Shown one piece after another: positions 6,852 to 15,986 of a stretch of DNA of 38,024 bases (the stretch's first letter is position 1; every line of letters starts with the position of its first letter). The notes beneath the pieces are model-generated. The model saw only the letters and a list, made by a program, of their open reading frames with translations. It ran no database searches and had not been told where the DNA came from. The position numbers and the translations under genes are program-made. This DNA comes from Acetonema longum DSM 6540. GTDB lineage: Bacteria; Bacillota; Negativicutes; Sporomusales; Acetonemataceae. The DNA is taken from assembly GCF_000219125.1 (NCBI RefSeq), contig NZ_AFGF01000163.1, positions 1 through 38,024 of the forward strand, given 5' to 3'.

Positions 6852-8060
6852 ATGGATATCTCATTGGAAGACATCAAAAAGGCCAGAGAAACTCTGGCCG
6901 GAATCACGGTGCAGACCGAACTGGCTTACACCAATACCCTGAGCGACTTAACCGGCAATCGTATTTATTTAAAGCTGGAAAACCAGCAGCGTACCGGTTC
7001 TTTCAAGCTGAGAGGCGCTTACAACAAGGTCGCCCATTTAAGCGCCGAAGAAAAACAACATGGCATCATTGCCTCGTCCGCCGGTAATCATGCTCAGGGG
7101 ACGGCTCTGGCAGGCACCCTGTTCGGGATTCCGTCCACCATTGTTATGCCCAAGAACGCTCCCTTGACGAAGGTTAAGGCCACCCGCGGCTACGGCGCCA
7201 ATGTTGTTCTCCACGGAACCGTTTATGATGAAGCGTTTGCGGAGGCGCAGCGCATCCAGGCCGAAAAGCAGCTGACCTTTATTCATCCCTTCAACGATCC
7301 TCTGGTCATTGCCGGGCAGGGAACCATCGGCCTGGAAATTTTGGAAGATCTGCCGGATGTGGAGGCGGTTGTCGTACCGATTGGCGGCGGCGGGCTGATT
7401 GCCGGCGTCGCGTTGGCCATCAAAACGCTAAAACCCAGCGTAAAAGTCATCGGCGTTCAGACCAAAAACATGCCTTCCATGGCCGAGGCCATTGCGCAAA
7501 GAAAAATTGTTACCTGCAACGGCAGTCCTACGATTGCCGACGGTATTGCCGTGAAAACTCCCGGGGAGCTAACCTTTGCTATGATCCAGCGTTATGTGGA
7601 TGACATTGTGACTGTCGATGAGGAAGAAATCGCCGGCGCTATTTTGCTCCTCCTGGAGCGGGTCAAAACCATTGCCGAGGGCGCGGGCGCCGTTGCCGCC
7701 GCAGCCGTGTTAAACAGGCTGCCGGGCTGCCAAAATCGCAAGATGGCGGCGGTCATCAGCGGCGGCAACATTGACGTGAATATGATGTCCCGTATTATTA
7801 ATCAAGGCATGGCGAAATCGGGACGCAAGGTTGCCTTTACTATAGTCATTCCCGATAAACCCGGTTCGCTGTGGCGATTGCTCCAATTGACGGCCGAAAC
7901 AGGCGCCAACGTGCTGAATGTCACCCACCACCGGGAAAACCGCAACGTGCCGTTAGGCTATGCGACGGTGGAATTGGATCTGGAGACCGCCGATCAGGAG
8001 CAGATCGACGCCATTAAGCAGCTTCTGGAACAACACCAATACTGCGTGAGGATTGCATAA
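6852..8060 (+). CDS. tdcB: Threonine ammonia-lyase (dehydratase) with ACT domain
   Basis: A 402-residue fold-type II PLP enzyme that converts L-threonine to 2-oxobutyrate and ammonia, and often serine to pyruvate. Residues 1-320 are catalytic: the PLP lysine is Lys52 in RTGSFKLRGAYNK, SSAGNHAQG lies at 75-83 and the phosphate-binding PIGGGGLIAG at 176-185. Residues about 326-402 form a single ACT domain (IPDKPGSLWRLLQL). This length and single ACT unit match the catabolic or short form rather than the 500-residue biosynthetic IlvA. It lies between ridA and nifJ, so its 2-oxobutyrate can be oxidised to propionyl-CoA. No isoleucine biosynthesis genes are nearby, which favours catabolism. Confidence 0.92.
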   Translation: MDISLEDIKKARETLAGITVQTELAYTNTLSDLTGNRIYLKLENQQRTGSFKLRGAYNKVAHLSAEEKQHGIIASSAGNHAQGTALAGTLFGIPSTIVMPKNAPLTKVKATRGYGANVVLHGTVYDEAFAEAQRIQAEKQLTFIHPFNDPLVIAGQGTIGLEILEDLPDVEAVVVPIGGGGLIAGVALAIKTLKPSVKVIGVQTKNMPSMAEAIAQRKIVTCNGSPTIADGIAVKTPGELTFAMIQRYVDDIVTVDEEEIAGAILLLLERVKTIAEGAGAVAAAAVLNRLPGCQNRKMAAVISGGNIDVNMMSRIINQGMAKSGRKVAFTIVIPDKPGSLWRLLQLTAETGANVLNVTHHRENRNVPLGYATVELDLETADQEQIDAIKQLLEQHQYCVRIA

Positions 8061-8095
8061 AGAAAAGAGCCTTTGCGCGACGGGAGAGGATTGCG

Positions 8096-11000
8096 ATGAA
8101 TCATACAAAGAAAACAATGAAGACGATGGACGGCAATACGGCGGCAGCGTATGTTTCTTATGCTTTTACCGATGTGGCGGCGATTTTTCCCATCACGCCG
8201 TCGTCCAACATGGCCGAAAGTGTGGATGAGTGGGCTGCCCAAGGCAGAAAAAATATTTTCGGGCAGACGGTGGAAGTGGTGGAGATGCAGTCGGAAGGCG
8301 GCGCGGCCGGAGCGGTCCACGGTTCCCTTCAGGCTGGCGCCCTGACCACTACCTACACGGCATCTCAGGGATTGCTGCTGATGATTCCGAATATGTATAA
8401 GATTGCCGGCGAACTGCTGCCCGGTGTGTTTCATGTCAGCGCCAGGGTTGTCGGCGCCAATGCCATCAGCATTTTCGGCGATCATTCGGACGTTATGGCC
8501 ACCAGGCAGACCGGCTTTGCCCTGCTGGCGGAAAGCAGCGTGCAGCAGGTTATGGATTTGGCGGCGGTGGCGCATTTGTCGGCCATTAAGGGGAGAGTGC
8601 CTTTTCTCAACTTTTTTGACGGCTTCCGGACTTCTCACGAGCTCCAGAAGATTGAAATTCTCGACTATGAAGATCTGGCGAAACTGGTAGACCGGCAGGC
8701 TGTAGACGCATTTCGCCGGCGGGGCTTAAACCCGGATCACCCGGTTCTGCGGGGAACGGTTCAAAATTCCGACATTCACTTCCAGCAGCGGGAGGTAACC
8801 AATCGGTATTATCAGGCCTTGCCTGATATCGTCGAAGACTACATGGGGCAAATATCCAAACTGACCGGACGGGAATATCATCTGTTCAACTATTACGGCG
8901 CGTCTGACGCCGACAGAATAATTATTGCCATGGGGTCCATGTGCGAAGCCATTGAGGAAGTAGTGGACCATCTGAATGCCAACGGCGAAAAGGTTGGTTT
9001 GCTGACGGTTCATTTGTACCGGCCTTTTTCCCTGAAACATTTCTTCCGGCATATTCCCAGGACAGTCAGGAAAATCGCCGTTCTGGACAGGACCAAAGAG
9101 ATGGGAGCCCAGGCCGAGCCCTTATATATGGATGTACAATCCGCCTTTTACAGCGGCGAATGGCATCCGGTCATTGTCGGCGGCCGCTGCGGCGTTGGCG
9201 GCAAGGATGTCATGCCCCGGCATATCCAGGCTGTTTTTGAAAATCTTAAAGCCGAGCAGCCGAAAGATCATTTCACGGTCGGCATTGTCGACGATGTAAC
9301 CCATACGTCGCTGCCTTTCGGGCAGGATATTGACACGACGCCGGCAGGGACCAAAGCCTGCAAGTTCTGGGGTCTGGGCTCGGACGGCACGGTGGGCGCC
9401 AATAAAAGCGCCATCAAGATTATCGGTGATCATACCGACATGTATGCGCAGGCTTATTTCGCCTATGACTCCAAAAAGTCCGGCGGCGTTACCGTTTCCC
9501 ATCTACGGTTCGGCAGGCAGCCGATCAAAGCGCCGTATCTGATCGACAAGGCTGACTTCATTGCCTGCCACAACCAGTCTTATGTTACCAAATACGATGT
9601 ATTGGCAGGATTAAAGCCAGGCGGCAGATTTTTGCTGAACTGCGCCTGGAATGACAGGGAACTGGATCAACACCTGCCTGCCGCTATGAAGCGTTATATT
9701 TTCGAGAACAAAATTGAATTCTATACGATTGATGCGGTCGGAATTGCTCAAAAGCTGGGTCTTGGCGGCAGGATCAACATGATTATGCAGGCGGCTTTCT
9801 TTAAAATTGCCGATATTATTCCGGTAGAGGCGGCCACCGGTTATCTTAAAGAGGCGGTTGCCAAATCCTACGGCAATAAAGGGGAAAAAGTGGTGGCGAT
9901 GAATAACGCCGCCATTGACACCGGCGTAAACTCCCTGGTGAAAATCAATGTCCCGGCCGCCTGGGGAAATGCCCAGGACATCCCTGGCAATCTCAACGTC
10001 AAGAAAGCGCCGGCATTTATCGAGAACGTTCTCGAGCCGGTGAACCGGCAGGAAGGGGACTCACTGCCGGTAAGCGCCTTGCTTTGCGTGGAAGACGGGA
10101 CCTTTCCCCTGGGGACGGCCGCTTATGAAAAACGGGGGATTGCCATTAACGTGCCGGAATGGCAGCCGGATGCCTGTATTCAGTGCAACCAATGCGCCTA
10201 TGTCTGCCCCCACGCCGCCATTCGGCCGGTGCTTACCGGCCGGGAGGAAGCGGCAAAAGCGCCGGCAGGATTTGCGGCCAAGCAGGCTGTCGGGATTCCC
10301 GACCTGTCCTTCAGCCTGGCCATATCGCCGCTTGATTGTACCGGCTGCGGCAACTGCGCCCAGATTTGCCCGGCAAAGGAAAAAGCACTGGTCATGAAAC
10401 CCCTTGATACCCAGATGCAGCAGGCCGAGATCTGGGAGTATGCCATCTCTCTGCCGCCGAAAGCCAATCCTCTATCTAAGACAACCGTGAAAGGCAGCCA
10501 GTTTGAGCAGCCGCTTCTGGAGTTTTCCGGCGCATGCGCCGGGTGCGGCGAAACCCCTTACGCTAAACTGGTGACCCAATTATTTGGCGACAGGATGATG
10601 GTAGCCAACGCTACCGGCTGTTCTTCCGTTTGGGCCGGCAGCACTCCCTCCGTCCCCTATACGACAAATCACCGGGGCCACGGTCCGGCCTGGGGGAATT
10701 CCTTGTTTGAAGATAATGCCGAATTCGGCCTGGGGATGCTGTTGGGCGTAAAACAGATCAGAAATAAGCTGGTCATGGATATTGAGCAGGCAGCCTGGCT
10801 GAATCCGAATGGGGAATTCCGGCAAGCCTGCGAAGAATGGCTGGTCAATAAGGATAACGGTGAAGGAACACGGGAGCGGGCTGACCGACTGATCGCCCTT
10901 CTTGAAAAGACAAAGGGCAGCGATCCGCTGCTCAATGAAATCTATCAGAACCGGGATTTCCTGGTCAAACGGTCTCAGTGGATATTCGGCGGCGACGGCT

Positions 11001-11617
11001 GGGCGTATGATATCGGTTTCGGCGGCCTGGACCATGTCCTGGCTTCGGGGGAAAACGTCAACGTGCTGGTTTTTGACACCGAGGTATACTCCAATACCGG
11101 CGGCCAGTCTTCCAAGGCTACGCCGACAGCGGCCATCGCCAAATTTGCCGCCGGCGGCAAACGGACCAAGAAAAAAGACCTGGGTATGATCGCTATGAGC
11201 TACGGCTATGTTTATGTGGCCCAGATCGCCATGGGCGCCGACAAGAATCAAACCCTCAAGGCCATTGCCGACGCCGAAGCGTATCCCGGCCCGTCCCTGA
11301 TTATAGCCTACGCTCCCTGCATCAATCACGGCCTGAAAGCAGGCATGGCCTCCAGTCAGTTGGAAGCCAAACGGGCTGTTGACAGCGGCTATTGGGCGCT
11401 ATACCGGTATAACCCGCAGCTGAAGGAGGCCGGTAAGAATCCGTTCACACTGGATTCCAAAGAACCCACCGCCGACTTTACTGAATTCCTCATGGGCGAA
11501 GTCCGGTATTCCTCTTTGCGAAAACAGTTTCCTGAGATGGCTGACCGTCTGTTTGCCAAAACTGAGCAGGACGCGAAAGAGCGGCTGGCCAGATACCGGC
11601 AATTGGCTGATCAGTAA
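8096..11617 (+). CDS. nifJ: Pyruvate:ferredoxin (flavodoxin) oxidoreductase
   Basis: A 1173-residue single-chain PFOR of normal length, oxidising pyruvate and CoA to acetyl-CoA and CO2 while reducing ferredoxin. Seen in order: FPITPSSNMAE near residue 32; the gamma and CoA-binding regions; two ferredoxin-type motifs, CIQCNQCAYVCP near 694 and CTGCGNCAQICP near 748; and the TPP domain with CAGCGETPY near 812, ATGCSSVW near 840, GGDGWAYDIGFGG near 965 and YAPCINHG near 1074. The last three Cys-bearing segments supply the proximal 4Fe-4S cluster. It starts 35 bp after tdcB in an apparent operon, so 2-oxobutyrate may be a physiological substrate; serine-derived pyruvate would be the classical one. 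Confidence 0.97.
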   Translation: MNHTKKTMKTMDGNTAAAYVSYAFTDVAAIFPITPSSNMAESVDEWAAQGRKNIFGQTVEVVEMQSEGGAAGAVHGSLQAGALTTTYTASQGLLLMIPNMYKIAGELLPGVFHVSARVVGANAISIFGDHSDVMATRQTGFALLAESSVQQVMDLAAVAHLSAIKGRVPFLNFFDGFRTSHELQKIEILDYEDLAKLVDRQAVDAFRRRGLNPDHPVLRGTVQNSDIHFQQREVTNRYYQALPDIVEDYMGQISKLTGREYHLFNYYGASDADRIIIAMGSMCEAIEEVVDHLNANGEKVGLLTVHLYRPFSLKHFFRHIPRTVRKIAVLDRTKEMGAQAEPLYMDVQSAFYSGEWHPVIVGGRCGVGGKDVMPRHIQAVFENLKAEQPKDHFTVGIVDDVTHTSLPFGQDIDTTPAGTKACKFWGLGSDGTVGANKSAIKIIGDHTDMYAQAYFAYDSKKSGGVTVSHLRFGRQPIKAPYLIDKADFIACHNQSYVTKYDVLAGLKPGGRFLLNCAWNDRELDQHLPAAMKRYIFENKIEFYTIDAVGIAQKLGLGGRINMIMQAAFFKIADIIPVEAATGYLKEAVAKSYGNKGEKVVAMNNAAIDTGVNSLVKINVPAAWGNAQDIPGNLNVKKAPAFIENVLEPVNRQEGDSLPVSALLCVEDGTFPLGTAAYEKRGIAINVPEWQPDACIQCNQCAYVCPHAAIRPVLTGREEAAKAPAGFAAKQAVGIPDLSFSLAISPLDCTGCGNCAQICPAKEKALVMKPLDTQMQQAEIWEYAISLPPKANPLSKTTVKGSQFEQPLLEFSGACAGCGETPYAKLVTQLFGDRMMVANATGCSSVWAGSTPSVPYTTNHRGHGPAWGNSLFEDNAEFGLGMLLGVKQIRNKLVMDIEQAAWLNPNGEFRQACEEWLVNKDNGEGTRERADRLIALLEKTKGSDPLLNEIYQNRDFLVKRSQWIFGGDGWAYDIGFGGLDHVLASGENVNVLVFDTEVYSNTGGQSSKATPTAAIAKFAAGGKRTKKKDLGMIAMSYGYVYVAQIAMGADKNQTLKAIADAEAYPGPSLIIAYAPCINHGLKAGMASSQLEAKRAVDSGYWALYRYNPQLKEAGKNPFTLDSKEPTADFTEFLMGEVRYSSLRKQFPEMADRLFAKTEQDAKERLARYRQLADQ

Positions 11618-11763
11618 GCGGAAATACAGGAATATAGTATTATATTAAACAAAGGAGAGATGTGTCAAAAAAACAAGATATTAAGTAATCAGGAGCGCTC
11701 CAAAGAACGGTGGTTTTCGACTTGGAATTAGGTAAACTAAAATGACGCATAGGAGGGACTCAA

Positions 11764-12957
11764 ATGAAAAAAATAGGACTGCTACCCAGATTGATCATTG
11801 GTCTTGTTTGTGGTATTCTACTGGGCTATCTTTCCCAAGAAGTTTTCCATACGGATTTTTTTGTCCGGCTCTTTGCCACTTTTAACGGAATCTTCGGCGG
11901 CTTTCTGTCTTATGTCATTCCCCTCATTATTATCGGTTTCGTGGCCCCAGGTATTGCCGAGCTGGGAACCGGCGCCGGCAAGCTGTTAGGCCTGACAACT
12001 TTTCTGGCCTATGCTTCCACCATTATTTCCGGCACCTTTGCCTATCTGGTGGGCAACACCTTCCTGTCCCGGATTATCGGCGCTGTCGGCGGCCAGGCAT
12101 CCAATCCGGAAGATGCGCTGGTTAAAGCGTTTTTTACGGTGGACATGCCGCCCATTATGGGGGTAATGACGGCATTGATCACAGCGTTCCTGTTCGGTTT
12201 GGGTATGGCAGTTATCAAAAATAAATCCCTGTACGATGTCACCAAGGACTTACAAACCATTGTGGAAAAAGTGATTCAAAGCGTGATTATTCCTTTATTG
12301 CCGTTCCATATTGCCGGTATTTTCGCCAATATGACCTATGCCGGTGAAGTAGCGCGGATCATGCAGATCTTTGGCATGGTGTTCGTGATGATCATTCTCA
12401 CCCATCTAGTTATTCTTGTATTTCAGTATGGGGTGGCCGGTACGGCAGCCGGGAAAAATCCCATTGCTGCACTCAGAAATATGATACCGGCCTATCTTAC
12501 CGCAATTGGCACTCAATCTTCGGCAGCCACTATCCCGGTAACCCTGCGCTGTGCGAAAAATAACGGCATATCCCATGGTGTGGCCGATTTCGCCATTCCT
12601 CTCTGCGCTACCATTCACTTGTCAGGCAGCACCATTACCCTGACCATATGTGCTATGGCTGTCATGATGATGAGCGGTATTCCTGTTTCCTTGTCTTCCT
12701 TCTTCCCCTTTATTTTAATGCTGGGAGTAACCATGGTGGCGGCTCCCGGAGTTCCCGGCGGCGCTGTCATGGCGGCTCTGGGGCTCCTGCAGTCCATGCT
12801 GGGCTTTACCGAAGCGCAGCTGGGCCTGATGATTGCTTTGTATCTGACTCAGGACAGTTTCGGTACTGCCTGCAATGTTACCGGCGATGGAGCTATCGCT
12901 CTGCTCACCGATAAATTTGCCCAAACATCAACCGCGCCCGCAGGAGCCGGTAAATAA
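11764..12957 (+). CDS. DAACS-family symporter, probably serine/threonine
   Basis: A 397-residue membrane protein of the dicarboxylate/amino acid:cation symporter family (GltPh fold). Landmarks are TQSSAATIPVT (250-260) in hairpin 1, IHLSGSTITLT in place of the NMDGT stretch, GVPGG in hairpin 2, and TQDSFGTACNVTGD (362-375). In the last, Asp364, Asn371 and Asp375 match GltPh Asp394, Asn401 and Asp405, but Gly367 replaces Arg397, the residue that holds the acidic side chain of aspartate. A neutral substrate is therefore likely. Serine dehydratase genes follow immediately and threonine dehydratase precedes, so serine or threonine is the best guess. The start follows AGGAGGG. Confidence 0.82.
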   Translation: MKKIGLLPRLIIGLVCGILLGYLSQEVFHTDFFVRLFATFNGIFGGFLSYVIPLIIIGFVAPGIAELGTGAGKLLGLTTFLAYASTIISGTFAYLVGNTFLSRIIGAVGGQASNPEDALVKAFFTVDMPPIMGVMTALITAFLFGLGMAVIKNKSLYDVTKDLQTIVEKVIQSVIIPLLPFHIAGIFANMTYAGEVARIMQIFGMVFVMIILTHLVILVFQYGVAGTAAGKNPIAALRNMIPAYLTAIGTQSSAATIPVTLRCAKNNGISHGVADFAIPLCATIHLSGSTITLTICAMAVMMMSGIPVSLSSFFPFILMLGVTMVAAPGVPGGAVMAALGLLQSMLGFTEAQLGLMIALYLTQDSFGTACNVTGDGAIALLTDKFAQTSTAPAGAGK

Positions 12958-12994
12958 AAAACGGCTGCTCTGAACGACCTGTCCGGAACAGCCC

Positions 12995-13022
12995 GCAAAG
13001 ACTCCCTTGCGGGAGTCTTTGC
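12995..13022 (+). terminator. Strong hairpin between the symporter and sdaAB
   Basis: GCAAAGACTCCC (12995-13006), loop TTGC, GGGAGTCTTTGC (13011-13022) is a perfect 12-bp stem with a tetraloop, 38 bp after the symporter stop. The T-run is inside the right arm and little follows it, so it may be a partial terminator or attenuator rather than a complete block. Confidence 0.6.
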
Positions 13023-13082
13023 TATTACAGTATAATTTTTGGTAAATACATCTATCATATCTCAAGGGAGGAGAGGTTGCCT

Positions 13083-13745
13083 ATGAACTTCTTTGACGTA
13101 ATCGGACCGGTGATGATCGGTCCTTCCAGCTCCCACACCGCCGGCGCGGTTCGGCTGGGCAATATGGCACTGGCGATTCTCGGGCAGGACCTGCAGGAGG
13201 CGAAAATCGGCCTGCACGGTTCTTTTGCCGAGACATACCGGGGGCATGGCACCGATCTGGCGCTGATCGCCGGACTTCAGGGCTGGCCGCCGGATGATCA
13301 ACGAATCCCTGATTCCTTTGCTCATGCTTCCCAACAGGGAATCAAATATCATTTCTACCCGGTACAGCTTGGCGAGCTGGCTCATCCCAATTCCGTCCTG
13401 ATGGATCTCACAGGAAAAAACGGCGAGACCTGTCAGGTAACGGGAGCGTCGGTGGGCGGCGGTCGGGTGGTGATCACCAATGTGGACGGATTTCCCCTGG
13501 AATTGACCGGTGAATTTCCTGCGCTGCTGGTCGTACACCAGGACAGGCCGGGGGCGATCGCCCTGGTGACGGCCATTTTGTCCAACCGGGGAGTTAACAT
13601 TGCTCAGATGCGAGTTTTTCGTAAATTGCGGGGCGGGTCAGCCCTGATGGTCGTGGAGACGGATGAGGCGGTGAGCGACGGTGAACTGAAAGCGATTGCC
13701 GCCCTGCCGCCGGTAACCGCTATCCGCAGTATCCGGGCCGTTTGA
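13083..13745 (+). CDS. sdaAB: L-serine dehydratase, beta subunit
   Basis: A 220-residue subunit of the two-component, iron-sulfur-dependent L-serine deaminase that forms pyruvate and ammonia. The N-terminal part carries GPSSSHTAGAVRLG (13-26), the usual start of the beta domain, and residues about 149-215 form an ACT domain (VVHQDRPGAIALVTAILSNR). I use the ATG at 13083, 9 nt after GGGAGGAG; a TTG at 13077 is too close to that site. sdaAA follows after 22 bp, making an operon. In this layout the pyruvate formed can be used by the PFOR encoded upstream. Confidence 0.95.
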   Translation: MNFFDVIGPVMIGPSSSHTAGAVRLGNMALAILGQDLQEAKIGLHGSFAETYRGHGTDLALIAGLQGWPPDDQRIPDSFAHASQQGIKYHFYPVQLGELAHPNSVLMDLTGKNGETCQVTGASVGGGRVVITNVDGFPLELTGEFPALLVVHQDRPGAIALVTAILSNRGVNIAQMRVFRKLRGGSALMVVETDEAVSDGELKAIAALPPVTAIRSIRAV

Positions 13746-13767
13746 TAAAGAACAGGAGGAGTCAGTT

Positions 13768-14643
13768 TTGAAAGAAAAGCTTTCACTTGAACTTTGGCTT
13801 CAGGCAGCGGATAACCAGCGACTGTCCTTCGCCGATTTTTGCATCCAGGAGCAATGCCGGTCACTGTCGGTGACGGAAGAGGCTTTTATGACCCGCTTGC
13901 TGGCTATGCTGACGGTAATGGAAGAATCCATAGCTTTTGGCCTTACCGGCGTGAAATCGAAGGGCGGACTGGTCGGCGGTGACGCGCAAAAATTGCAGGA
14001 AGCCTTGTCAGATGCCCGCACTGTCGGCGGTACAGTGATGTCCCAGCTGATCATAAAAGCTCTGGCGGTTGCCGAAGCCAACGCGGCCATGGGACGGATT
14101 GTGGCAGCGCCTACGGCCGGGTCCAGCGGGGTTTTGCCGGCAGTGCTGTTCACACTGGCTGAGGTCAGGAATTTATCAAGGCAGGAGATGGCAAAAGGCT
14201 TGGCGGTAGCGGGCAATATCGGCATGGTAATCGCCTCGCGGGCCTCCCTGGCCGGGGCCGAGGGCGGCTGCCAGGCGGAGTGCGGCTCAGCGGCAGCGAT
14301 GGCGGCGGGAGCGGCTGTCACTTTATGCGGCGGCGATTCCTCCGCCATAGGTCATGCAGCGGCCATCGCCCTGAAAAATTTGCTGGGCTTGGTATGTGAT
14401 CCTGTAGCCGGCCTGGTGGAGGTCCCCTGCGTTAAACGGAATGTCGGCGCTGCCGTGCAGGCGATGGCAGCGGCTGAAATGGCGCTGGCGGGCATAGAAA
14501 GCGTCATCCCGGTGGATCAGGTGATCGATAGCATGGCCTCGATCGGAGCTGCCATGCCCTGTGCCCTGAAGGAGACCGCTCAGGGAGGTCTGGCGGTTAG
14601 TCCGGCGGGCCTGGAATGGAATAAGAAGCTGTTCGGAAAATAA
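13768..14643 (+). CDS. sdaAA: L-serine dehydratase, alpha (iron-sulfur) subunit
   Basis: A 291-residue alpha subunit bearing the 4Fe-4S cluster that activates the serine hydroxyl. Seen are ESIAFGLTGVKSKGG near 53, AAPTAGSSGVLPAVL near 113, and the cysteines of CQAEC (168, 172) and CDPVAG (210), which fit the cluster ligands. Length matches the family. It begins at a TTG (13768) placed 6 nt after AGGAGGAG; no ATG alternative is nearby. The split two-gene form is typical of Firmicutes. The cluster is oxygen-sensitive, which suits an anaerobe. Confidence 0.95.
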   Translation: MKEKLSLELWLQAADNQRLSFADFCIQEQCRSLSVTEEAFMTRLLAMLTVMEESIAFGLTGVKSKGGLVGGDAQKLQEALSDARTVGGTVMSQLIIKALAVAEANAAMGRIVAAPTAGSSGVLPAVLFTLAEVRNLSRQEMAKGLAVAGNIGMVIASRASLAGAEGGCQAECGSAAAMAAGAAVTLCGGDSSAIGHAAAIALKNLLGLVCDPVAGLVEVPCVKRNVGAAVQAMAAAEMALAGIESVIPVDQVIDSMASIGAAMPCALKETAQGGLAVSPAGLEWNKKLFGK

Positions 14644-14701
14644 AAGCGAATCATCCGCGCCAGTCAGAATCGGGAGGCAGGCCTCTAGTTTACACTTCCC
14701 T

Positions 14702-14738
14702 ACGATATAACATTATTGATATAATAATACTGTATCGT
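14702..14738. promoter_or_regulatory. Long interrupted palindrome before the quinone-oxidoreductase gene
   Basis: ACGATA (14702-14707) pairs with TATCGT (14733-14738), and ATTATT (14712-14717) with AATAAT (14723-14728), around the same centre GATAT. A -10-like TATAAT (14720-14725) lies in the middle. The layout suits an operator covering a promoter, about 50 bp before the downstream start. No regulator gene is adjacent. Confidence 0.4.
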
Positions 14739-14785
14739 GTAGAGAATAAAACAAACGTTTTGAGTGAAATCAGAGGAGGAATAGA

Positions 14786-15766
14786 ATGAAAACAGCGCGG
14801 AAAGTAATGATTACGGATTTCGGCGAGCCCGAAAAAATGTCGCTGCAGCAGGTGGATCTGCCGGCGCCGGCTGTCGGCGAGGTACAGCTTCGTCAATCAG
14901 CAATAGGTTTTAACTTTATTGATATTTATCAGCGCAAAGGGAATTATCCGCTGCCTCTGCCCACAGGCCTTGGCCATGAAGCCGCCGGCGTGGTGGAGGC
15001 TGTCGGGGCGGATGTGACTCAGTTTAAACCGGGGGATCGGGTGGCCTATATGAACGCCGGTCTGGGCGCTTATGCCGATTATCGCAATGTACCGGCGGAA
15101 AAGCTGGTGCATATTCCGGACAATGTTTCTGATGAGCAGGTGGCGGCTATGCTCTTCAAAGGCATGACGGCTCAGTATCTTTTGCGCAAAACCCATGTTG
15201 TCAAAGCGGGAGAAATTGTGCTTGTTCACGCTGCCGCCGGCGGCGTGGGTCAGATTCTTTGCCGCTGGGCCAAGGCCCTGGGAGCATTCGTCGTCGGCAC
15301 TGCAGGTTCAGCGGAAAAATGCGCCGTTGTCAAAGCTGCCGGGGCTGACGCAGCCCTTGATTACTCCAAAGAGTCCTGGCCGGCGGACGTGCTGGCAGCC
15401 ACCGGCGGTAAGAAGGCTCAGGTGGTTTATGACTCAGTAGGCAAAGATACCTTTTTGAAGTCGCTGGATTGCGCGGCGCCGTTTGGTACGGTAGTGGTCT
15501 TTGGTGCGGCATCGGGTCCGGCCCCGGCCATTGAACCGGAACTGCTCAATAAAAAAGGCTGCCTGTTTCTCACCCGGCCCTCGGTATTTCCTCATAACGC
15601 CGACCCAGCGGTATTCAGAGAAAACGCCGCAGAACTGTTTGCCGCTATTGCGGCCGGCCATGTCCAGGCAAGCATTGGCGCCAAATATAAACTAGAGGAT
15701 ATCGTTGCCATGCACCGGGCGGCTGAAGCCAGGACAACACAGGGAGCAAGCCTGATTATTCCCTGA
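14786..15766 (+). CDS. NADPH:quinone oxidoreductase-like MDR protein
   Basis: A 326-residue zinc-independent medium-chain dehydrogenase/reductase of the quinone oxidoreductase (QOR) group, expected to use NADPH to reduce quinones or related enones in the cytoplasm. Seen are GFNFIDIYQRKGNYPLPLP near 45, GHEAAGVVEAVG near 67, GDRVAY near 87 and the nucleotide-binding HAAAGGVGQ near 149. The structural zinc cysteines of alcohol dehydrogenases are absent. It starts behind AGAGGAGG and ends in its own terminator, so it is probably a single-gene unit. The physiological substrate is not known. Confidence 0.9.
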   Translation: MKTARKVMITDFGEPEKMSLQQVDLPAPAVGEVQLRQSAIGFNFIDIYQRKGNYPLPLPTGLGHEAAGVVEAVGADVTQFKPGDRVAYMNAGLGAYADYRNVPAEKLVHIPDNVSDEQVAAMLFKGMTAQYLLRKTHVVKAGEIVLVHAAAGGVGQILCRWAKALGAFVVGTAGSAEKCAVVKAAGADAALDYSKESWPADVLAATGGKKAQVVYDSVGKDTFLKSLDCAAPFGTVVVFGAASGPAPAIEPELLNKKGCLFLTRPSVFPHNADPAVFRENAAELFAAIAAGHVQASIGAKYKLEDIVAMHRAAEARTTQGASLIIP

Positions 15767-15798
15767 TGTGAATAAAGGGTTAAAAATTAGCAGATAAG

Positions 15799-15850
15799 AT
15801 GCCTCCCAGGCAGTTGGCAGGTTGTGCCTCGGCCCTGAAGAGGCATTTTT
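15799..15850 (+). terminator. Terminator of the quinone-oxidoreductase gene
   Basis: ATGCCTC (15799-15805) pairs with GAGGCAT (15840-15846), followed by TTTT to 15850. The long loop contains a smaller stem (GGCA with TGCC). Position 33 bp after the stop supports termination. Confidence 0.65.
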
Positions 15851-15986
15851 ACATAAGAATATGTTTTAACTATCTTTGCTATATATCATGTTAATATTGC
15901 TCTCGCTGCGGGAATATATTGATCGGATTAGCAGGATTTTTATTAATTTGTGGCAAATAATTCAATTCAGGAAAAAATGATTGTGA

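Noticed and set aside
10580-11329. Open frame of about 250 codons antisense to nifJ
   Set aside because: Covers the conserved TPP domain of nifJ; no start signals or recognisable motifs.
11660-11731. 23-codon open frame upstream of the symporter (MCQKNKILSNQERSKERWFS and three more residues)
   Set aside because: The purine-rich sequence before it is too close to the ATG for normal initiation and there is no attenuator structure tied to it; insufficient evidence for a leader peptide.
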